DNA of 64,000 nt from DASQHY01 sp035602605 (GCA_035602605.1 DATNLZ010000056.1:114494-178493); one strand, 5' to 3'. Numbered from the stretch's first letter, positions 54,830 to 63,659 are shown. Numbers and translations are program-made. The notes: generated by a model from the letters alone, not told the origin.

Positions 54830-54963
54830 CGGAAAATCCCCTTAGAAGGTTTTGTAACGTTGCGGCATCGTATCCTGGGCGACCGCAGTCAGACACCTGA
54901 CGTAATCGGTTCCGCTCGCGTTCCGCCTTTTGGCAACTACATTGACTATACTATAGGGAAGTC

Positions 54964-55044
54964 ATGCAGCTTATGAAACGCTTCGCGGCTAGTATTCCAG
55001 AGAGGCAACGGTTCGGCGACCTTCGAACTCTGAACTGGATATGA
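54964..55044 (+). CDS. Possible leader peptide overlapping DUF3108 gene start
   Basis: A 26-codon frame starts at ATG 54964, directly after AGGGAAG, and reads MQLMKRFAAS to LNWI. Its TGA overlaps the ATG of the DUF3108 gene in an ATGA arrangement. It is basic and without a membrane segment. It could couple translation of the next gene. The evidence is only the ribosome-site-like purine run and the overlap. Confidence 0.3.
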   Translation: MQLMKRFAASIPERQRFGDLRTLNWI

Positions 55045-55871
55045 AACAAATTCCGATACGGCTGTGGCCTCCCTGCGCGCTTGCGGTGCTGGGAGTTTCG
55101 ACGGGTCTCTTCTTGTTCTTTGTATTGGGCAGCCATGCGCAAGCTAAACCCAAGAAAAGTCGTGCGCGTTTGTCTAGCAAGCCGCTCGCACCTAAGAGTT
55201 CGGTCGAAGCCCCGCCGGCGCTGCGTGAGGGTGAGAAGCTCGATTACACCGCAAATTTCTCGAAGCTTTCCAACGTCGCTACCATTCGCCTGGCAGTAAC
55301 CGAGAAGCGCGATTTCTACGGACATTCAGCCTGGCACTTGCAAGCTGTCGCACATACGATTAATCCTATGAGAATGGTTTACGAGCTTGACGACCAATTT
55401 GATTCTTATAGCGACGCCGGCAACCTCGCTGGCCTGCAATACGAAATGCACCTCAGCGAGCGCGGCCAGAAGCAGAACGCCATCCTGCGAATGACGTCAC
55501 GCAATGCTCCGGCTCCATCCAACGCTACCGCGGCGTACGTGCCCGAGGGTACGCGCGATCCATTGGGCCTGGTCGCCTATCTCCGGACCGTCAACTGGCA
55601 GCGGCAGCAGGATGTGAGCGGACCAGTCTATGACGGGCGAAACTTGTACGATGTAAAAGCTCGCTTGATTTCCAACTCATCGGCGGTCACGGTTCCCGCT
55701 GGCAGCTACACAACTTCGCGGATCGAAGTGCGGGTGTATCAGGGCACGGTCGAGTTGAAAGACACGCACTTCTGGCTATCGGTGGCTCACGATCAAGCGC
55801 ATACCCCCGTGCTGCTCGAAGCAGAAACCCCGATAGGTGTGGCTCGCCTAGAGCTCAGTCACGCGCAATAA
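55041..55871 (+). CDS. Exported DUF3108 protein
   Basis: 276 residues with a signal anchor (about 12-34, LAVLGVSTGLFLFFVLGSHAQA). The mature part begins LREGEKLDYTANFSKLSNVAT and continues VYELDDQFDSYSDAGN, the hallmark of DUF3108, a lipocalin- or LolA-like beta-fold whose members sit in the periplasm. DPLGLVAYLRTVNW and VPAGSYTTSRIEVRVYQG are conserved blocks. Function is not established; it may bind lipids. Sits between the polysaccharide genes, divergent from the epimerase. Confidence 0.88.
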   Translation: MKQIPIRLWPPCALAVLGVSTGLFLFFVLGSHAQAKPKKSRARLSSKPLAPKSSVEAPPALREGEKLDYTANFSKLSNVATIRLAVTEKRDFYGHSAWHLQAVAHTINPMRMVYELDDQFDSYSDAGNLAGLQYEMHLSERGQKQNAILRMTSRNAPAPSNATAAYVPEGTRDPLGLVAYLRTVNWQRQQDVSGPVYDGRNLYDVKARLISNSSAVTVPAGSYTTSRIEVRVYQGTVELKDTHFWLSVAHDQAHTPVLLEAETPIGVARLELSHAQ

Positions 55872-55949
55872 GCGAATTGGCTTATTTAGTTAGGTTTGCC
55901 GCCCGACGAACGGTTCTTATCGGCATCGCAGTGCCCATCCCATGGGTTG

Positions 55950-56534
55950 TCACGATCGGCCCATCACCATTTGCTCGATCAGCGAACAAGCGATATGGCC
56001 GATGGTGATATGAGCTTCCTGAATGCGCTGCGGATCGCGTGAGGGAACGTTGAGCAGCAGATCGACTTGACCGACAAGCGAGCCGCCGGTTTCGCCAGTA
56101 AGCGCGACAACGTAAGCGCTGCAGCGGCGCCCAGCCACAACGCCGCGCAAAATGTTGGCACTGGTACCGCTGGTAGATAGCGCCACGAGAACATCGCCCT
56201 TAACGACCAAAGCCTCAATCTGGCGCGCAAATACGTGTTCGAAGCCATAATCATTGCTCGCCGCAGTCAGAATGGATGGATTCGTAGTCAGGGCTAACCC
56301 GGCTAAAGCCGGGCGATCATCGCGCAGCCGGACGACAAGCTCGGCGGCCAAATGCTGCGCGTCGGCAGCGCTTCCGCCATTTCCGAAGAATACGAGCTTG
56401 TGACAGTTCTTGAGCGCCGCGGCGGATTTTTCACAGAAGCGCGCGATGTTCGCGACGAGTTCGTCCGAGAAGCTGCTCCTTACCCGACAACTTTCTTCGA
56501 GTTGTTGACGAATGGAGTCGCGGTGAGCGCTCAT
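55950..56534 (-). CDS. gmhA: Phosphoheptose isomerase
   Basis: 194 residues from the ATG at 56534; the longer open frame starts with TTG inside the preceding gene. SIS-fold enzyme converting sedoheptulose-7-P to D-glycero-D-manno-heptose-7-P for LPS inner core. Motifs: FFGNGGSAADAQHLAAEL, ALSTSGTSANIL and IQEAHITIGHIACSLIE, which carries the zinc/catalytic His and Glu. It follows the UDP-sugar dehydrogenase gene by 55 nt on the same strand. No other heptose genes are present. Confidence 0.93.
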   Translation of the reverse strand: MSAHRDSIRQQLEESCRVRSSFSDELVANIARFCEKSAAALKNCHKLVFFGNGGSAADAQHLAAELVVRLRDDRPALAGLALTTNPSILTAASNDYGFEHVFARQIEALVVKGDVLVALSTSGTSANILRGVVAGRRCSAYVVALTGETGGSLVGQVDLLLNVPSRDPQRIQEAHITIGHIACSLIEQMVMGRS

Positions 56535-56589
56535 CTTTTTCAGAAGCTCTTTTTTTCTAGATACACGCCGCCCCAGCTCGCGAACCAAA

Positions 56590-57945
56590 CTAGCACAGAA
56601 CAATTTTGTCGCGGTGGCGCATCAAGCGGCGGGTAGCATTGCGCGTATCGATCACCAGTTTGGCAGCATCCACGATGGCCGCATAGTCATAGCTAGAATG
56701 ATCGGTGGCAATCACCACGCAATCATACGGGCCTATGGTCTGGGGATTAAGCGGAACTGACTTCATCGCAGAATAGTCGTAATGGCGCATTTTGGAAAGT
56801 TGGGGAAAGTACGGGTCATTGTAGTCCAGGTGTGCGCCGCGCTTGGCAAGCAGCTCCATGATTTTAAGGGTGGGTGACTCACGCAAGTCATCCACATCTT
56901 TTTTGTAGGCTACCCCCAACATGAGCACGCGCGCGCCCTTGATACTCTTTTGCCGCTCGTTGAGTGCTGCAGCTATGGCGTCGACGACGTGATAGGGCAT
57001 TGCGGTGTTGACTTCGCCGGCAAGCTCAATGAAGCGCGCCGCAAAATCGTACTCTCGTGCTTTCCACGATAGATAGAATGGGTCCACCGGAATGCAGTGT
57101 CCGCCCAGTCCAGGGCCAGGATAAAAGGGCATAAAACCAAACGGCTTGGTAGCGGCCGCGTCGATCACTTCCCAAATATCAATATCCATTCGCAGACTTA
57201 GCATCTTCAATTCATTGACAAGCGCAATGTTTACACAGCGAAAAATGTTTTCGAGCAGCTTGGCCATTTCGGCGGCGCGTGTCGAACCTACGGGCACAAC
57301 TCGCGAGACGATCTGAGCATACAGCGCCTGCGCTGCACGCCCGCTGGGCGGATTCAGTCCACCAACGACTTTGGGAATCTGTGCCAGGCCGTACTGCTTA
57401 TTGCCGGGATCTTCGCGCTCCGGCGAGAACGCCAGGAAATAATCGCAGGCAACATTTTCGGCATCAGGACCGCTGGCAATCTCACATTTCAGGCCGCTTT
57501 TCGCCAGGATGGGCAACACCAGCTCTTCGGTCGTGCCCGGGTATGTAGTGGACTCCAGCACTACCAACTGCCCTTTTTGGAGGTTGGGGCTGATCGATCG
57601 CGCAGTAGCCTCGACATAAGACAGGTCCGGCTCACGCCGATCATCGAGGGGGGTCGGGACGCAAATCAGGATCGCATCCATCTCTTTCAGCCGAGTGAAA
57701 TCGCTCGAAGCTGAAAAATGTTTACTGTTCACGAATTGCTGGATTTTATTTACGGGAATATGTTCGATGTAGCTCTTCCCGGCATTCAGCTTGTTTACTT
57801 TTTCCGGATCGGTATCAAAGCCCACAACCCGATGACCGGCCTCCGCGAACCTCAGGGCCAGCGGCAGCCCGACGTAGCCGCATCCAATAATTCCCACTTT
57901 TAATTGAGATCCCTTGAAAAATTCAGGCTTGCGATCAGTCGGCAT
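56590..57945 (-). CDS. UDP-N-acetyl-D-hexosamine 6-dehydrogenase (WbpA/TviB/WecC type)
   Basis: 451 residues. Rossmann motif GIIGCGYVGLPLALRFAEAG, FDTDPEKVNKLNAGKSYIEHIP, and catalytic Cys284 in GLGGHCIPVDPFYLSWKA. The IPVDP and SYIEHIP segments place it with UDP-GlcNAc/ManNAc dehydrogenases rather than UDP-glucose dehydrogenases. It oxidises the C6 alcohol to a carboxylate with two NAD+. With the WbpP-like epimerase it could make UDP-GalNAcA for O-antigen or capsule. An inverted repeat precedes the start. Confidence 0.93.
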   Translation of the reverse strand: MPTDRKPEFFKGSQLKVGIIGCGYVGLPLALRFAEAGHRVVGFDTDPEKVNKLNAGKSYIEHIPVNKIQQFVNSKHFSASSDFTRLKEMDAILICVPTPLDDRREPDLSYVEATARSISPNLQKGQLVVLESTTYPGTTEELVLPILAKSGLKCEIASGPDAENVACDYFLAFSPEREDPGNKQYGLAQIPKVVGGLNPPSGRAAQALYAQIVSRVVPVGSTRAAEMAKLLENIFRCVNIALVNELKMLSLRMDIDIWEVIDAAATKPFGFMPFYPGPGLGGHCIPVDPFYLSWKAREYDFAARFIELAGEVNTAMPYHVVDAIAAALNERQKSIKGARVLMLGVAYKKDVDDLRESPTLKIMELLAKRGAHLDYNDPYFPQLSKMRHYDYSAMKSVPLNPQTIGPYDCVVIATDHSSYDYAAIVDAAKLVIDTRNATRRLMRHRDKIVLC

Positions 57946-57964
57946 AGCGATAGCTCATTCTCCG

Positions 57965-57995
57965 CTTTGTAGGAGCAAACGAAAAAACTACAAAG
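57965..57995 (-). promoter_or_regulatory. Inverted repeat before UDP-HexNAc dehydrogenase gene
   Basis: CTTTGTAG (57965-57972) and CTACAAAG (57988-57995) are a perfect 8-bp inverted repeat with a 15-nt spacer carrying an A6 run. It lies 20-50 nt upstream of the minus-strand start at 57945, a plausible operator or leader hairpin. Confidence 0.4.
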
Positions 57996-58135
57996 ACGCA
58001 AGACTATAGCAAGAATCCGGCCAAGGAAATAGTGCCGTTCGCGCTATAGGTTATGAATGCAAATCGCATTGCCCGCTTGCCGGTTCCAGCGAACTAAGCG
58101 AACATAGCCGCGCAACGACCATCGGGCGAGGCGAC

Positions 58136-58543
58136 ATGTCCCTCGGACATATAGAGGTTATTGCTCTTGGCTTGGCTGCAGGGGTACTCGTGGGATTGAT
58201 GGGCATCGGCGGCGGCATTGTCCTCGTGCCCCTGCTGGTCTACCTGTTGCACATGGACCAGCACATGGCGCAGGGCACTTCGATCATGGTGCTGCTGCCA
58301 CCGACCGGTGTCGGCGCTCTTTACTTGTATTGGAAGCAGCGCCACGTGGACCTCCAGGCGGGACTGGTCTGCGCAGCTGGTTTTTTGCTCGGAGGATTTT
58401 TCGGCGGTCGTTGGGCGATCCACATCAACTCCAAGAATTTGCAAGGGCTCTTCGGCTGCTTTCTAATGATTGCGGCATTGCTCCTGTGGCGAAAAGCGAA
58501 ACCTAGGCAGCCATCCAAGCCCCCAGGAAAGGTCCATGTTTGA
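58136..58543 (+). CDS. Half-size TSUP (TauE/SafE) membrane protein, first of pair
   Basis: 135 residues, about four transmembrane helices, half the usual 250-residue TSUP length. The TSUP repeat signature is clear: GLAAGVLVGLMGIGGGIVLVPLLVYLL, then DQHMAQGTSIMVLLPPTGV. Full-length TSUP permeases export sulfite, sulfoacetate or other organic anions and contain two such repeats. GAGG lies 4 nt before the ATG. It overlaps the next gene by 8 nt in another frame. The two products probably heterodimerise to give one transporter. Confidence 0.88.
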   Translation: MSLGHIEVIALGLAAGVLVGLMGIGGGIVLVPLLVYLLHMDQHMAQGTSIMVLLPPTGVGALYLYWKQRHVDLQAGLVCAAGFLLGGFFGGRWAIHINSKNLQGLFGCFLMIAALLLWRKAKPRQPSKPPGKVHV

Positions 58544-58916
58544 GGGGAGGCTGCGCCTACCGGCTATTTTTATCGCGGCCTGTATGGTGGGCGTGATGGC
58601 CGGTCTTTTCGGTGTTGGTGGCGGGGTACTTCTCGTGCCTCTCCTGGTGCTCATTTTTAATTTCGATCAGCACCGCGCACAGGGAACAAGCCTGGTCGCT
58701 CTGGTGCCCCCGACGGGCGTCCTGGCATTCGCGGAATATTACCGAGCGGGGCAAGTCAATCTCCTCGATGGGTTTCTCATCATGCCCGGTATTTTCCTGG
58801 GGGCGCTCGCGGGAAGCCAGCTGGCCCAGAATTTCTCAGGTGCCCGGATGAGGCGCGTGTTCGCCACGTTTCTGTTCCTGATCGGCCTTTGGCAAGTGAT
58901 TGCGGCGTGGAAATAG
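58536..58916 (+). CDS. Half-size TSUP (TauE/SafE) membrane protein, second of pair
   Basis: 126 residues from the ATG at 58536 with its own AGGAAAGG upstream; a longer in-frame extension is less likely. It repeats the same motif as its neighbour (MAGLFGVGGGVLLVPLLVLIF; DQHRAQGTSLVALVPPTGVLAF), so the two are paralogues formed by duplication. Four helices are predicted. Independent ribosome sites argue against a simple frameshift of one gene. Confidence 0.88.
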   Translation: MFEGRLRLPAIFIAACMVGVMAGLFGVGGGVLLVPLLVLIFNFDQHRAQGTSLVALVPPTGVLAFAEYYRAGQVNLLDGFLIMPGIFLGALAGSQLAQNFSGARMRRVFATFLFLIGLWQVIAAWK

Positions 58917-58964
58917 GCGCACCAGTTGTATGCCCGTTTCGAATCAGGTACCTTCTAGCTACAG

Positions 58965-59732
58965 ATGGTAGATATTCATTGTCACCTGCTCCCAGGTGTT
59001 GATGATGGGGCGTCCACTCTCGATGAATCGCTCCAAATGGCTGAAGCGGCCATCGCCGAGGGCATCACCCATATTGTGGCTACTCCGCACTCCAGTGATG
59101 ATTTCGTCTTCGATGCGCAACGGGTGCGTTCGCTTCGCAACGAAGTGCAAGCGCGCATCGGTCCACGGCTCACGCTTGCCACCGGCTGCGACTTCCATTT
59201 AAATCTGAAAAATCTCGAGGATGTCGAGAAGTATCCCGGAAAATACACCATCAATCAGAAAAATTATCTGCTTGTAGAGTTCAATGAGTTTGCGATACCC
59301 CCTTCGATGGATGAAAAACTTCACGACCTTCAGCTCGCCGGCCTCTCACCAATCATCACCCATCCCGAACGAAACTGGATTATTTGCTCGCAGCCGTCGC
59401 GGCTGGCGGGCTGGGTGCAACGCGGCTTCTACGTGCAGGTGACTGCTGCCGCTCTTACCGGAGGATTTGGGCCCACCGCGCAGCGCTATGCTGACGATTG
59501 GATCGACCAGGGGCTCGTCCATTTCGTGGCCAGTGACGCGCATAACGTAAAACGTCGTCCGCTTACTCTGAGGCCGGCTTATGAGGTGGTCGAAGCGCGT
59601 TGCGGCAAAGAAATTGCCCTGGCACTCTTGGTGCAAAATCCGCTGGCAGCATTCGAAGGCCGCCCGCTGCCCTTCACGCCGGAGATTTTAGGGAAGGCCT
59701 CCAAGCCCAAAAAACGCTTTTTCTTTTTTTAG
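58965..59732 (+). CDS. PHP-type tyrosine-protein phosphatase (CpsB/CapC/YwqE)
   Basis: 255 residues. The PHP-fold metal site is built from DIHCHLLPGVDDGA (start), ATPHSSDD, GCDFHL, ITHPERN and the final SDAHN. The family (CpsB, YwqE) removes phosphate from tyrosine kinases such as CpsD/Wzc that control capsule export. No kinase is adjacent. It is in the same 5-kb zone as the sugar-nucleotide genes, supporting a polysaccharide role. The C-terminal end is basic and aromatic (KASKPKKRFFFF). Confidence 0.93.
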   Translation: MVDIHCHLLPGVDDGASTLDESLQMAEAAIAEGITHIVATPHSSDDFVFDAQRVRSLRNEVQARIGPRLTLATGCDFHLNLKNLEDVEKYPGKYTINQKNYLLVEFNEFAIPPSMDEKLHDLQLAGLSPIITHPERNWIICSQPSRLAGWVQRGFYVQVTAAALTGGFGPTAQRYADDWIDQGLVHFVASDAHNVKRRPLTLRPAYEVVEARCGKEIALALLVQNPLAAFEGRPLPFTPEILGKASKPKKRFFFF

Positions 59733-59749
59733 TGTGCTGGGTTTGACGG

Positions 59750-61585
59750 TCACACCAGAAGTTCAAGTACTTCCTCGTAGCGTTTGAATGGCGGAATCAG
59801 GTACGCACCAGCCAGTTCGGTTCGTGCCCACTCGAGCATTCGGCGCGCCAGCTCAAACCCGCGCTCGCGGGCATTCACTCCTGCGGCTTCCAATTCTTTC
59901 AGTACCACCTCTGGGATCACGATGCCGGGCACTTCATTATTGAGCCGCAGAGCTTGCTTGTAACTGGTTAACGGCCAAATACCCACGAGAACTGGAATCG
60001 GGCATTGGCCACCAATGCGTTTCAGGAATGCGTGCCAGTGTGCGGGGTCGAAGATCGGTTGGGTCATGGCAAAATGCGCGCCGGCTTCGACCTTGGCGTA
60101 AAACCTTTCAATTTCAAGGTCGAGGTCGTCCGCTACAGGATTCAGTGCCGCACCAATCGTAAAATTCGTCGCGCCCCCCAGAGTTTTGCCGGCCCAATCA
60201 TTCCCTAGATTTAGACGTGACAGCACTTTGACCAGGCCCACCGAATCGATCTCATAAACGCCGCTGGTCTCCGGATAATCGCCAACCGACGGCGGATCGC
60301 CGGTGATTGCGAGGATGTTGCGCACGCATCCGACCGTCCATGCGCCCAGCAGCATCGCTTGAAGGCCGATAATATTGAAGTCGCGAGTGGTGAGGTGCGG
60401 AATTGTCTCGATGCCCCGCTGCTCCAGGGCCCCGGCAACTAAAATCGCATCCATGCCCACGCGCGCCATTGTGCCGCTGTTGATGTCAATGACATCAACG
60501 CGACCTCCGGCCATGATGCGATCTACCTGCTCAAAAATACGCTCAAGCGAAACGCCTTTGGGTGGATCAATCTCCACAGACACGACAAATTTCCCGGCTT
60601 GAATCTTTTTCCAAAGTTTACTGTCGGGCTCGCGCTGCACCACGCGGGCAGGTTGCGGTGCTGTCTCGACAGTGGCGCGCGAAACCGCCGCACTCTTTCC
60701 GGGGCGCGCGTTTTTTATGGCCTCGGCGATGGCGCGAATATGTTCGGGTGTGGTTCCGCAGCAGCCGCCGAGCAACCGCACACCTAATCCGACCGCCTCA
60801 CGCGCAAAGGAAGCGAAGTACTCGGGCGAGGACTTCGGGTAGACGATGCGGTCACCCTGGCGCTTGGGAAAGCCCGCGTTGGGCATAGCGCTCACCGGAC
60901 GATCGTTGAGCGAGGTCAACTCCTGCACAATCGGCAGCAGCGCTTGCGGTCCCAGCGTGCAGTTTGCTCCTACCACCTGCACATCTTTTTCTTTTAAACG
61001 CACAGCGGCATCTCGCGGGCGTATGTCTCCATGCGTGGTGCCTTCTTCGGTGAACGTAAGCTGTGCCACAATCGGCAGGCGCGAGAACGATCGCACGGCA
61101 TCGATCGCCAGCAAGACCTCTTCGAGGTCTGAAAATGTTTCCAGTATGAATAAGTCTACGCCGCGTTCTTCGAGAGCCCCTGCCTGCTCCTTAAAGACTT
61201 CGAAGATTTCTTCGTTGGAAACCTCGCGCGCTTGCCGGACCATTCCCAGCGGCCCAATGGATCCGGCAATCAACACCTCGCGCGAAGCGGCTTCCCGGGC
61301 TTCGCGCGCTATTTTGACCCCTCGTTGATTGAACCTGATCACCTCGTCGCTTAGACCAAGCGCCGAAAGTTTCAGACGATTGGCGCCAAATGTATTGGTC
61401 TCGATAATCTGTGCTCCTGCCTCAATGTAGGCCTGATGCACGCGGAAGACCGCTTCGGGTTCGGTGGAGTTGAGCTCGTCATAGCAACGCTGCGGGCCAA
61501 TGGCCTCATGCAGCACCGAGCCCATCGCCCCATCCGCCACCAGGATGGAATCGCGCAACCGCTCGTTGAAATCTTCAATCTTCAC
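59750..61585 (-). CDS. Homocysteine S-methyltransferase / methylenetetrahydrofolate reductase fusion
   Basis: 611 residues from a GTG start with AAAGG upstream. The N-terminal domain (1-about 295) is a zinc Hcy methyltransferase with Cys209 in GANCTLG and Cys275/Cys276 in GGCCGTT. The C-terminal domain (about 320-605) is FAD-dependent MTHFR: SVEIDPPKGVS, NILAITGDPP, TNFTIGAALNP and MTQPIFDPAHW. The arrangement resembles Bacillus YitJ. It could methylate homocysteine with S-methylmethionine or similar while making 5-methyl-THF for MetH. It follows cystathionine beta-synthase by 94 nt on the same strand. Confidence 0.95.
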   Translation of the reverse strand: MKIEDFNERLRDSILVADGAMGSVLHEAIGPQRCYDELNSTEPEAVFRVHQAYIEAGAQIIETNTFGANRLKLSALGLSDEVIRFNQRGVKIAREAREAASREVLIAGSIGPLGMVRQAREVSNEEIFEVFKEQAGALEERGVDLFILETFSDLEEVLLAIDAVRSFSRLPIVAQLTFTEEGTTHGDIRPRDAAVRLKEKDVQVVGANCTLGPQALLPIVQELTSLNDRPVSAMPNAGFPKRQGDRIVYPKSSPEYFASFAREAVGLGVRLLGGCCGTTPEHIRAIAEAIKNARPGKSAAVSRATVETAPQPARVVQREPDSKLWKKIQAGKFVVSVEIDPPKGVSLERIFEQVDRIMAGGRVDVIDINSGTMARVGMDAILVAGALEQRGIETIPHLTTRDFNIIGLQAMLLGAWTVGCVRNILAITGDPPSVGDYPETSGVYEIDSVGLVKVLSRLNLGNDWAGKTLGGATNFTIGAALNPVADDLDLEIERFYAKVEAGAHFAMTQPIFDPAHWHAFLKRIGGQCPIPVLVGIWPLTSYKQALRLNNEVPGIVIPEVVLKELEAAGVNARERGFELARRMLEWARTELAGAYLIPPFKRYEEVLELLV

Positions 61586-61679
61586 GATGCCTTTATTCCT
61601 TTCGAAAGAAAGAATGCCGAAAACAAAGGGAGAACTTGTGGCACGGTCGGGCCCAAGGTAGGCGAGATCGTCCGGCGAG

Positions 61680-63068
61680 CTACCTCTTTTGCTCCATGAG
61701 CCCAGCGATTGTGCCCATCAGATCGTACTTGGTGAGAATTTCGTAATGCGAATTTCCCATTTCCACGAATACCGCGGGATTTTCGTGGCTGAGAATATGT
61801 GTGACGCGCTCGACCGGAGCTTCTTTTGACACCGCCGGCATTGGCTTGCTCATAATTTCGCGAATGACCAGCTTGCGCAGATCTTTCCCTTGCAGTGCGA
61901 GATTCAGAATCTGGTCTTCGTAAATCGTGCCGATCGGCGTGGCTTCTTCAAATACCGGGATCTGCGAAATGTCCTGCTCTTGCATGATGCGTAGGGCATG
62001 GAAGACGGTCTGATACGGGCGTGCGATCACCAATTCACGGACTTTGCCGGATTTGTGCTTGGCGTGTACCACGTCAGCTGCGGTCAACGTCACTTCAGCG
62101 TCTACATATCCGCGCTCGCGCATCCATCCGTCGTTATAAACCTTGCTCAGATAACGCATTCCGGTGTCCGGCAAAAAGGCTACGAGGAAATCATGCGGAC
62201 CCAGTTTCTCGGCAACCTTAAGGGCCGCGGCGACGCAGCCGCCGCCCGATCCTCCGGTGAAAACTCCTTCCTGCTTGACCAGCCGCCGCGCAACGACGAA
62301 GCATTCCTCGTCGCTGACCTGCAGGATATCGTCGAGAATTTCGAGATTCATCGTGGTCGGAAAAAAATCTTCGCCAATGCCTTCCACCACATAAGTCAAA
62401 GCCTTGCCTACTTTTCCGGTCTTAACTTTGTCATAGTAGAGCGAGCCAACCGGGTCTACGCCAATGATCTTGATTTTGGGATTTTTCTCTTTTAGATATT
62501 GCCCTACTCCGCTAATCGTTCCCCCAGTTCCCATCCCGCAAACGAAATGCGTGATTTCACCTTCGCTGTCTTCCCAGATTTCTGGACCGGTAGTTTGATA
62601 ATGGGCTTCCGGGTTCATCGGGTTCTCATACTGGTTGGGATAATACGAATTGGGAATTTCGCGCGCCAGTTTTTTAGCTACCGAGTAATAACTACGCGGA
62701 TCCTCAGGCTCGACTGCCGTCGGGCAGACGATTACTTCTGCGCCCAAGGCTTTTAGCAAATCCACCTTTTCTTTCGACTGTTTATCGGTGATCGTAAAAA
62801 CCATTTTGTAGCCGCGCACCGCAGCCACCAGCGCCAGCCCCATGCCAGTATTGCCGGATGTGCCTTCGATAATTGTTCCGCCGGGCTTCAGCAAGCCTTT
62901 GCGTTCGGCCTCATCGATCATAAACACGCCGATGCGATCCTTCACCGAGCCACCGGGGTTCAGATAATCGGCCTTAATATATACCTGGCACTTAATCCCT
63001 TTGGTCAGCCTGTTCAGCCGTACCAGCGGCGTTTTTCCGACGGCTTCCAGAATGTTCTTGCACTTCAT
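61680..63068 (-). CDS. cbs: Cystathionine beta-synthase
   Basis: 462 residues. The PLP fold (about 1-325) has the Schiff-base Lys43 in NPGGSVKDRIG, the phosphate loop EGTSGNTGMG and GTGGTISGVG. Two CBS domains follow (about 335-460; MQEQDISQIPVFEEATPIGTIYEDQI, then REIMSKPMPAVSKEAP) and probably bind an adenosyl ligand. The enzyme condenses serine and homocysteine (or forms cysteine from O-acetylserine). With the Hcy methyltransferase fusion downstream this is a homocysteine branch-point operon. Confidence 0.95.
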   Translation of the reverse strand: MKCKNILEAVGKTPLVRLNRLTKGIKCQVYIKADYLNPGGSVKDRIGVFMIDEAERKGLLKPGGTIIEGTSGNTGMGLALVAAVRGYKMVFTITDKQSKEKVDLLKALGAEVIVCPTAVEPEDPRSYYSVAKKLAREIPNSYYPNQYENPMNPEAHYQTTGPEIWEDSEGEITHFVCGMGTGGTISGVGQYLKEKNPKIKIIGVDPVGSLYYDKVKTGKVGKALTYVVEGIGEDFFPTTMNLEILDDILQVSDEECFVVARRLVKQEGVFTGGSGGGCVAAALKVAEKLGPHDFLVAFLPDTGMRYLSKVYNDGWMRERGYVDAEVTLTAADVVHAKHKSGKVRELVIARPYQTVFHALRIMQEQDISQIPVFEEATPIGTIYEDQILNLALQGKDLRKLVIREIMSKPMPAVSKEAPVERVTHILSHENPAVFVEMGNSHYEILTKYDLMGTIAGLMEQKR

Positions 63069-63269
63069 GGTTCTCTCGATTCTTTTTCAGGTACCAAGCA
63101 AGTCCACCAGTCTAGCATGCGCTTGGTGGCTTCTCCATTTGGACTGCGAAAAAGTGCGCAAAATTGCACGCAACTTCGATCACACAAAATAGCAATTACG
63201 CTTTCAACCACAGGTTGCGCCCGGCGCTGTGGCATACTTCCGTCTTTCCGTTGGTTTAGGAGAGCAGAT

Positions 63270-63659
63270 ATGCCGAGGCAAAATGTTTCAACAGAAACAC
63301 CATGGGAACCGATTGTAGGTTACTCGCGCGCAGTGCGTGTGGGGAATTCCGTGTATGTCTCCGGGACGACTGCGACGGGCCCTGGGGGAAATCTGGTGGG
63401 TGCGGGTGATCCTTACGCGCAGGCCATCCAAACGCTCAGCAATATCGAAGCGGCGCTGGCCAAAGCGGGCGCCTGTTTGAAGGACGTTGTGCGCACGCGA
63501 ATGTACGTTACGAACATCGCCGACTGGGAAAAAATCGGCCAGGCTCACGGAAAATTCTTCGGCTCCATTCGTCCCGCGACTTCGATGGTTCAAGTCAGCC
63601 GGCTTATTTCGCCGGAGATGCTGGTGGAAATCGAGGCCGACGCGATCATCGGGAGTTAG
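63270..63659 (+). CDS. Rid-family (YjgF/YER057c/UK114) protein lacking catalytic Arg
   Basis: 129 residues from the ATG at 63270 with AGGAGA 7 nt upstream. The Rid fold is clear: YSRAVRVGNSVYVSGTTATG, NIEAALAKAGACLKDVVRTRMYVT. In RidA the Arg that holds the substrate carboxylate sits in the PAR motif; here the motif reads RPATSMVQV, with Thr104 at that place. The protein is thus probably not an imine deaminase of RidA type. Such PAT variants are common, and their function is not established. Divergent from cbs. Confidence 0.9.
   Translation: MPRQNVSTETPWEPIVGYSRAVRVGNSVYVSGTTATGPGGNLVGAGDPYAQAIQTLSNIEAALAKAGACLKDVVRTRMYVTNIADWEKIGQAHGKFFGSIRPATSMVQVSRLISPEMLVEIEADAIIGS

Noticed and set aside
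58530..58545. TSUP pair as a sequencing frameshift
   Set aside because: Each half has its own ribosome site, initiation codon and complete repeat; kept as two genes, although reads could still overturn this.
58930..58962. T-loop-like GTTTCGAATC suggesting a tRNA
   Set aside because: The flanking bases do not pair as a T arm, and no D or anticodon arm is present.
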